Below, piece by piece: positions 42,233 through 46,160 of a DNA stretch of 46,160 nt. The notes beneath the pieces were generated by a model. That model was not told the origin of the DNA. It ran no database searches and was given only the letters and a program-made list of their open reading frames with translations. Position 1 is the first letter of the stretch; each line of letters opens with the position of its first letter. The position numbers and the translations under genes were made by a program. This DNA is from a bacterium (GTDB lineage: Bacteria > Patescibacteriota > Minisyncoccia > Sungbacterales > GWA2-42-14): contig JAUSFV010000042.1 in NCBI GenBank assembly GCA_030649305.1, forward strand, positions 1-46,160. The letters run 5' to 3'.

Positions 42233-42439
42233 ATGGAGAAACTGGAACTACACATTGAAGGCATGCATTGCGGCTCATGCGCCGTTGGCATCCAGATGCT
42301 TGTCTCACAGATGGATGGCGTACAATCCATTTCGGTTGATTACGAAGGAAAAAAGGGAGTTGTTGAATTTGACTCCGCAAAAGTTACGAAAGACGCGATT
42401 GTGAAGGCGATTGCGGAGCTTGGGTATCAGGCGAATTAA
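42233..42439 (+). CDS. CopZ-like heavy-metal-associated domain protein
   Basis: Encodes 68 aa, a single ferredoxin-like HMA domain with GMHCGSC (10-16) binding one Cu(+). Same fold as the N-terminal domain of the ATPase upstream, to which it would deliver copper. The ATG at 42233 is used; the earlier in-frame ATT at 42203 lies inside the inverted repeat. Ends the copper module. Confidence 0.9.
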   Translation: MEKLELHIEGMHCGSCAVGIQMLVSQMDGVQSISVDYEGKKGVVEFDSAKVTKDAIVKAIAELGYQAN

Positions 42440-42440
42440 A

Positions 42441-42543
42441 CTCGACACCAATACATGAAATTTTCACGAATGACACGAATGACGAAGCCTTGCTTAGTTT
42501 TTATTCGTGACATTCGTGCTCATTTGTGTATTTGTGGCGGGTA
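42441..42543. repeat. Dispersed palindromic element, TTCGTG family (copy 2)
   Basis: Inverted relative to 29896-29990. The left arm has GAAATTTTCACGAATGACAC; the right arm has TTATTCGTGACATTCGTG and ATTTGTGTATTTGTGGCGGG. Ends 3 nt before the next start codon. Confidence 0.8.
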
Positions 42544-42546
42544 TGT

Positions 42547-42882
42547 ATGAAATTAACAAAAGACAAACACCTGCATTCGCGCGAGCATGTGCTTGCCGAA
42601 GACCTCTCGCAAATGATGCAAGAGCCCAAGCGCTTTGCGATGTATTTAGGGTTAGCGAAGCATTACGATGAATCGGACCTGCGCGCGCTTGCCAAATACA
42701 TCGTGCAAAAAAAAGAATTGCCCCCGGAAAACAGGGGCAAATATTTTATGGGAGCGCTCCGAGGATTACCCAAAAAAGCAGCTAGTTTCTCACAAAAAGA
42801 GGCGCGCAATATCTCCGCCATACCCAAAGCGCCAGAAGAAAAGCAAAAACGCCGCAGAAGTTTGCCAAAAGATCGTGCGTAA
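42547..42882 (+). CDS. Small basic hypothetical protein
   Basis: Encodes 111 aa. Mostly helical and basic; HSREHVLAEDLSQMMQEPKRF and KYFMGALRGLPKK are the most distinctive phrases, with an Arg/Lys-rich tail. I do not recognise a family. The last 101 nt overlap the end of the convergent membrane-protein gene. If both are real, their C-termini constrain each other. Start ATG at 42547 follows the palindromic element directly, without a clear ribosome-binding site. Confidence 0.6.
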   Translation: MKLTKDKHLHSREHVLAEDLSQMMQEPKRFAMYLGLAKHYDESDLRALAKYIVQKKELPPENRGKYFMGALRGLPKKAASFSQKEARNISAIPKAPEEKQKRRRSLPKDRA

Positions 42883-43210
42883 TTTCGACTCCGTAGTGAG
42901 GAGCAAATTTTTCCGCATTCGCCACAAAATCTAAATACTCTGCCGCCTCACGCATCCAGCCAAGAACGAGGGTCCACGCGCTCGCGAGTGCCGTGGTCCA
43001 AAATGTCCCCCATTGATACTGTACGAAGACAGAATAACAAAGCATCGCGAGCAGAAAAGAAACTGAAAAGTGGGCAACTTTGTCCAGCTGATACCGCATA
43101 AGCACCGCGGGAGAAACATTCCGCACCCAAATCACTACGAGCATAATTGCAAGAAGTAATACAAATGGTATGATATTTTCCGGAGTATTTTTTCGGCCTA
43201 TATCGCTCAT
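42782..43210 (-). CDS. VanZ-like membrane protein
   Basis: Encodes 142 aa with four hydrophobic helices. LDKVAHFSVSFLLAMLCYSVF and the following basic/acidic turn MREAAEYLDFVANAEKF are VanZ-like (DKxxHF...E). Function is not known; VanZ proteins are linked to envelope stress and teicoplanin resistance. The ATG at 43210 has GGAGG 10 nt upstream. It overlaps the convergent gene by 101 nt. Confidence 0.7.
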   Translation of the reverse strand: MSDIGRKNTPENIIPFVLLLAIMLVVIWVRNVSPAVLMRYQLDKVAHFSVSFLLAMLCYSVFVQYQWGTFWTTALASAWTLVLGWMREAAEYLDFVANAEKFAPHYGVEITHDLLANFCGVFAFLLALWVWRRYCAPLFVRN

Positions 43211-43271
43211 TGCTTTTTGGCCTCCTAAAAAAAGAACGAAGTTAGAAAAAATATAGCATGGAAAAAATTAA

Positions 43272-43841
43272 ATGTCAATAGTATCTATTGTACAACTTCC
43301 TACAAAAGTACTTCGCGAAAAAGCGCGCGAAGTGTCGGCTAAAGAAATTACAAGCCCCCGTATTCAGGAGCTTATTTCGCGTATGAAAAAAACGCTTGCC
43401 GCGTCCGAAAATGGCGTCGGCTTAGCGGCCCCGCAAATCGGTGAATCCCTACAGATTTTTCTCGTATCGGAAGAAGCGGAAGAAATAGACAAGGGACGCC
43501 CGCCTACCGTTACGGAGGCAAGTCCGCCGCAAGACCCCGAAACGAAACTCCAAAAACGCACGTGGCGTTATGATGTATTTATCAATCCAAAAATTAAGAA
43601 AATTTCACGCAAAAAAAATGAGTTTCCCGAGGGGTGTTTGAGCGTCGTTGGAAAATTTGGAATTGTCCCGCGCCCCGAAAAAATAACCGTAGAGGCATAT
43701 GATGAGAATGGAAAAAAATTCGTTCGGAGTGCTACAAAATTTGTCGCGCGCGTCATCCAACACGAACTTGACCACCTGCAGGGCGTTCTTTTTATTGATA
43801 AGGCGACACAAATGCTCGCATCGGAACACAATACAAGTTAA
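43272..43841 (+). CDS. def: Peptide deformylase
   Basis: Encodes 189 aa. The three active-site motifs are present: GVGLAAPQIG (48-57), EGCLSV (with the metal-binding Cys) and HELDH (both His ligands and the catalytic Glu). It removes the N-formyl group from new proteins. A stretch at residues 72-95 is longer than usual; part of it (PTVTEASP) is encoded by a 24-nt palindromic insertion (43500-43528). It pairs functionally with fmt, the next gene. Confidence 0.95.
   Translation: MSIVSIVQLPTKVLREKAREVSAKEITSPRIQELISRMKKTLAASENGVGLAAPQIGESLQIFLVSEEAEEIDKGRPPTVTEASPPQDPETKLQKRTWRYDVFINPKIKKISRKKNEFPEGCLSVVGKFGIVPRPEKITVEAYDENGKKFVRSATKFVARVIQHELDHLQGVLFIDKATQMLASEHNTS
43500..43528 (+). repeat. 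24-nt in-frame palindromic insertion in def
   Basis: CCGCC occurs at 43500 and 43524, 24 nt apart. Between them GCCTACCG (43502-43509) pairs with CGGAGG-C (43513-43519), one mismatch. Lies in a surface loop of the enzyme by sequence context. Confidence 0.65.
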
Positions 43842-43842
43842 A

Positions 43843-43876
43843 AACATTCTAACATTCTGCAGAATGTTAGAATGTT
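43843..43876. repeat. Perfect 34-nt palindrome between def and fmt
   Basis: Half-site AACATTCTAACATTCTG (43843-43859), itself two near-identical units of the word AACATTCT, followed by its exact complement. An ATG of the fmt frame (43872) lies inside it. Confidence 0.9.
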
Positions 43877-43883
43877 AAAACTA

Positions 43884-44939
43884 ATGACCACCTCCCCACT
43901 TCTCACATCTCACATCTCATCTCTCATATTTTGGGGAACATCCGAATTTGCCATACCCCCGCTTGAGGCCCTCTTGAACGAGGGTTATTCAATCGTAGTG
44001 GTTGTTACAACGCCCGATAAGCCCGCCGGACGAAAACAGCTCCTCACTCCCCCGCCGGTAAAATCATGGCTCACAAAACACGGAACATGGAATACAAAAA
44101 TAAAGATTCTTCAACCTGAAAAATTATCGGACGAAAATCTTAAATCTGAAATCTTAAATCTTAAATCAGATATCTTTGTGGTTGCTTCCTACGGCAAGAT
44201 AATTCCTGCCGACATCTTGGCACTCCCGAAATACGGCGCCCTCAACATCCACCCGTCACTCCTCCCCCGCTGGAGAGGCCCCTCACCCATTCAATACACG
44301 ATTTTAAACGGCGATACGGAAACGGGGGTTACCATTATAAAAATGGATGAAAAAATGGACCATGGACCAATTGTGGCAAACTCTAAACCCCAAACTCTAA
44401 ACTCTAAAACTACCTATCCCGAATTACATGATGCGCTTGCGAAGACGGGTGCGGAATTATTGATAGAAACATTGTCGAAGTGGATTGCGGGGGAGATTAA
44501 GCCGATACCGCAGGATGAATCAAAAGCAACCTACTCAAAAATGCTAAGAAAAGAAGACGGCCATATTGATTGGTCGCGTCCGGCGGAAGAGATTGAACGC
44601 ATGGTGCGCGCTTTCAACCCGTGGCCGGGGGCGTATGCGTTTTGGCTAAAACAATTCGCTTGGAGCGAATTGTTCGCCCGACCAGATTTGCTGGGCAAAT
44701 CTGGTTTAGGGCTAAAAAATGGCACGAAACTCAAAATTAACATTCTGAAAGCGGATGTGGTTACGTGCGCCGATTCCGCATCATTCGGCACCGTGCTCCC
44801 GAGCGAAAATGGCTTCATGATACAAACTCGCACAGAATGCCTTGCAATACACGAATTACAGCTTGAGGGCAAAAAATCAACGGACGCGAAGTCGTTCCTA
44901 AACGGATATCCCGAATTCTCAAAAGCGCTTCTTCTTTAA
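43884..44939 (+). CDS. fmt: Methionyl-tRNA formyltransferase with several repeat-derived segments
   Basis: Encodes 351 aa, against about 310-320. Fmt motifs: FWGTSEFAIPPLEAL (near 17-31), TTPDKPAGR, NIHPSLLPRWRGPSPIQ with the catalytic Asn/His, and NPWPGAYAFW at the C-terminal domain. It formylates initiator Met-tRNA. Four stretches are repeat-derived: the N-terminal strand (43898 array), residues 85-96 (44136), residues 166-175 (44379), and a 66-nt double hairpin (44644-44717) whose removal gives FWLKNGTKLKI. The start at 43884 is uncertain; an ATG at 43872 lies in a palindrome. Confidence 0.94.
   Translation: MTTSPLLTSHISSLIFWGTSEFAIPPLEALLNEGYSIVVVVTTPDKPAGRKQLLTPPPVKSWLTKHGTWNTKIKILQPEKLSDENLKSEILNLKSDIFVVASYGKIIPADILALPKYGALNIHPSLLPRWRGPSPIQYTILNGDTETGVTIIKMDEKMDHGPIVANSKPQTLNSKTTYPELHDALAKTGAELLIETLSKWIAGEIKPIPQDESKATYSKMLRKEDGHIDWSRPAEEIERMVRAFNPWPGAYAFWLKQFAWSELFARPDLLGKSGLGLKNGTKLKINILKADVVTCADSASFGTVLPSENGFMIQTRTECLAIHELQLEGKKSTDAKSFLNGYPEFSKALLL
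43898..43925 (+). repeat. Heptad array in the fmt N-terminus
   Basis: Units ACTTCTC, ACATCTC, ACATCTC, ATCTCTC. They encode LLTSHISSL, just before the first beta strand of the enzyme. Confidence 0.8.
44136..44170 (+). repeat. AATCTTA heptad array in fmt
   Basis: Units AATCTTA, AATCTGA, AATCTTA, AATCTTA, AATCAGA. The perfect repeat would place TAA at 44148-44150 and 44169-44171; the actual codons are GAA and GAT. Confidence 0.85.
44379..44406 (+). repeat. AACTCTA heptad array in fmt
   Basis: Units AACTCTA, AACCCCA, AACTCTA, AACTCTA. The perfect repeat would give TAA at 44391-44393; the second unit changes it to CAA. Confidence 0.85.
44644..44717 (+). mobile_element. 66-nt double-hairpin insertion in fmt with 8-nt direct repeats
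   Basis: GGCTAAAA occurs at 44644-44651 and 44710-44717, 66 nt apart. Between them are two perfect 11-bp hairpins with TGG loops: 44650-44674 (AATTCGCT/AGCGAATT core) and 44681-44705 (CCAGATTTGC/GCAAATCTGG core). Exact removal of 66 nt restores a normal Fmt reading. Confidence 0.85.
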
Positions 44940-44959
44940 TGCGTGTAAATATGACCCCC

Positions 44960-44988
44960 TTGACCCGGAAGATACTATAAGCCATACT
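44960..44988 (+). promoter_or_regulatory. Sigma-70-like promoter for the gene at 45029
   Basis: TTGACC (44960-44965), 17-nt spacer, CATACT (44983-44988), 40 nt before the start codon. Confidence 0.55.
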
Positions 44989-45028
44989 TATGGCGGATGT
45001 TTGAAAAAAAAATATCTGGGAGAACGTA

Positions 45029-45412
45029 ATGCAAAAAATCGTACGACGTGTAACGATCACTTTGTATAAATGTTCCGTATGTAAACAGACGTATAGCAAT
45101 AAAAAAGAAGCGGCTCATTGCGAAGATAGAATTCGTGAAAAAAAATTGTTCCGCGTTGGAGCTACGGTCCGCAATAAAGAACCGCGCTTCTGTCAGATAA
45201 AAAGCAAGCACTATCGCTTTTCGGGAAAAATTGTTCGAATACTCGGGCCGAAACCCTCTGATTACGAATACGAAACAAAATGGCTCGGAGGGAAAAGGGA
45301 AAGAGTAAACGGTCATATCTTTTTATACGAAGTCAAGTTTTGCTGTCCTTACTGCAAGGAGATACGACGAGAGCAATACCATACTCCTGAACTTTTACGC
45401 ATTCGCCGATGA
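45029..45412 (+). CDS. Zinc-finger-like hypothetical protein
   Basis: Encodes 127 aa. Cysteines and histidines come in two knots: YKCSVCKQTY with HCEDR near the N-terminus (C2HC-like, residues 15-35) and CCPYCKEIRREQYH near the C-terminus. The middle part is basic and beta-rich (KIVRILGPKPSDYEY). It might bind nucleic acid, but no family is recognised. It is an independent unit with its own promoter, a GGGAGA site and a terminator, like the gene at 12700. Confidence 0.7.
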   Translation: MQKIVRRVTITLYKCSVCKQTYSNKKEAAHCEDRIREKKLFRVGATVRNKEPRFCQIKSKHYRFSGKIVRILGPKPSDYEYETKWLGGKRERVNGHIFLYEVKFCCPYCKEIRREQYHTPELLRIRR

Positions 45413-45434
45413 TGCTCTTCATCGGCTTTTTTTT
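45405..45434 (+). terminator. Rho-independent terminator
   Basis: Perfect 8-bp GCCGATGA/TCATCGGC stem (45405-45412 with 45419-45426) and eight Ts. It includes the stop codon of the 45029 gene. Confidence 0.92.
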
Positions 45435-45437
45435 ATA

Positions 45438-45473
45438 TTTAAACGCCTCATTCATATGAATGAGGCGTTTAAA
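45438..45473. repeat. Perfect 36-nt palindrome
   Basis: Half-site TTTAAACGCCTCATTCAT (45438-45455) followed by its exact complement. Lies between convergent genes, after the terminator. Confidence 0.9.
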
Positions 45474-45510
45474 CGCTTTATCCCAAAACCCACAAACAAA
45501 AAATTATTAA

Positions 45511-45714
45511 CTAGGTTTGCTGAGATTTTCGTTTGCTGAAGACAAAGATGTAGAGAATATCCAAAATTGCCGCGGTATTCACAACCAATAACGCCACAAA
45601 CCACCAAAGGTCGTGAAGCTTTGCCGCTTTCCAGAGCGCATATCCTTTCCACGGAAGCGACCAAAGTGCTAATACGATAATAACCCAAAAATATTGTTCA
45701 AAAAGTTGTTCCAT
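45511..45714 (-). CDS. DUF5652-like small membrane protein
   Basis: Encodes 67 aa from the ATG at 45714. Two hydrophobic helices: WVIIVLALWSLPWKGYALWK and WWFVALLVVNTAAILDILYI, with a conserved-looking charged junction KAAKLHDLW. It matches the common CPR DUF5652 pattern as I remember it. Function unknown. A longer version starting at 45765 was rejected because its extra residues are encoded by a perfect palindrome. Confidence 0.75.
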   Translation of the reverse strand: MEQLFEQYFWVIIVLALWSLPWKGYALWKAAKLHDLWWFVALLVVNTAAILDILYIFVFSKRKSQQT

Positions 45715-45730
45715 ATAATTTATTTTATTT

Positions 45731-45772
45731 TTTCCACATGTTCTCATTCGCGCGAATGAGAACATGTGGAAA
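45731..45772. repeat. Perfect 42-nt palindrome
   Basis: Half-site from 45731 (TTTCCACATGTTCTCATTCG, then CG-centre) to 45772, exactly self-complementary. Lies in the spacer between two reverse-strand genes; could extrude as a cruciform or form an RNA hairpin. Confidence 0.92.
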
Positions 45773-45789
45773 TTTGTCTTTTAAAAATA

Positions 45790-46160
45790 TTAGTTGCCCG
45801 ATCTCTCCCATTGTAGCATTTTTCGCCCTAGTTTGTAACGGGTTTCGCGATTCCAATCCCGAAGCCGGAACAGCTCGCCCCGCGATATATCCTGTGCGGT
45901 TGCGGGCAAGTCCTCACCCCGAAACAGCCCCTCCGCGATTTCAAGATATCGCGCGTGCGCCCTGTCATTTAAATCGCGGAATAATTCCCGCGGGGGCTTT
46001 GTAGCGTCAGCCGAGATTACCGCAAGAATTTTTCCCGCGTCCACCTTCTCTTCCGCGTAGTGAATTGTCGCCCCGATTCGTGAATGGTCACCACGCAACA
46101 CGGCAAACTGATTTGCAATGGCCCCCCGATAATGCGGTGCAAAACCCATGTGCAGATTTA
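45790..46160 (-). CDS. Formyltransferase-domain protein (5' partial)
   Basis: The window holds 123 codons up to the stop at 45790; the gene continues past 46160 (the reading NLHMGFAPHYRG has no start yet). The formyltransferase-fold motif LHxxxxPxYRG, then NQFAVLRGD and GATIHYAEEKVDAGKIL, match the Fmt/ArnA-N/GART-like family. It lacks the C-terminal domain of true Fmt. It may formylate a sugar-nucleotide amine or act as another folate-dependent transferase. A second formyltransferase-type gene 1 kb from fmt. Confidence 0.75.
   Translation of the reverse strand, partial: NLHMGFAPHYRGAIANQFAVLRGDHSRIGATIHYAEEKVDAGKILAVISADATKPPRELFRDLNDRAHARYLEIAEGLFRGEDLPATAQDISRGELFRLRDWNRETRYKLGRKMLQWERSGN

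Overview
The window looks like a chromosome segment of a Candidate Phyla Radiation (Patescibacteria, probably Parcubacteria/Paceibacteria-type) bacterium. This is inferred from compact genes, very short ATP synthase delta and epsilon subunits, a DUF5652-like small membrane protein, an O-antigen-ligase/TPR fusion, a stand-alone PurD-like ATP-grasp protein, and AT-rich, repeat-laden spacers between mid-GC genes. No rRNA, tRNA, CRISPR array, IS transposase or prophage was found.

Layout. Positions 1-11658 form a surface-polysaccharide cluster: GT-C membrane protein (partial), methyltransferase, Cys/Met-type PLP enzyme, O-antigen ligase, three SDR sugar-nucleotide enzymes, a short nucleotide-sugar dehydrogenase, an initiating phosphosugar transferase and a GT4 transferase. 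murB (11680), an orphan small gene and a PurD-like gene follow. Positions 14747-22377 hold a complete F-type ATP synthase in the usual order a-c-b-delta-alpha-gamma-beta-epsilon. It is interrupted by a winged-helix regulator, by a reverse-strand structured-RNA candidate with a consensus promoter, and by a reverse-strand CPBP protease gene. A beta-carbonic-anhydrase-like gene and a D-aminoacylase-like amidohydrolase come next, then murD-ftsW-murG-gltX, then small NUDIX/exonuclease/PD-(D/E)XK genes, then a reverse-strand rsmE-rplU-phosphoribosyltransferase group. Positions 36179-42439 form a thiol/copper module: thioredoxin-like protein, DoxX-like protein, DsbD-like fusion, CuA-type cupredoxin, P1B copper ATPase and CopZ-like chaperone. 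The window ends with def, fmt and a second formyltransferase that is cut by the edge.

The most interesting content is repetitive DNA that enters conserved genes. First, palindromic elements sit in frame inside atpG, atpD, fmt, rplU, def, the amidohydrolase gene and the DsbD-like gene. Several are flanked by 5-8 nt direct repeats, and removing the segment between the repeats gives a family-like protein. Two of them are 110-nt homologues with identical 14-nt inverted ends, read in the same frame in two unrelated genes. Second, arrays with a strict 7-nt period (CTACAAG, AAATTCG, AATCTTA and others) form the arms of intergenic hairpins. They also occur inside ORFs, where the units that would create a stop codon are the ones that are altered. 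Third, a 14-nt box (AAACTTAAGAATAT) recurs about 20 nt upstream of three start codons, two of them around the regulator inside the ATP synthase operon. Fourth, a diverged second copy of the atpG 3' end remains after the atpG stop codon, which looks like a scar of gene replacement.

All function calls rest on motif reading of translations, without database searches. Starts are uncertain where noted.
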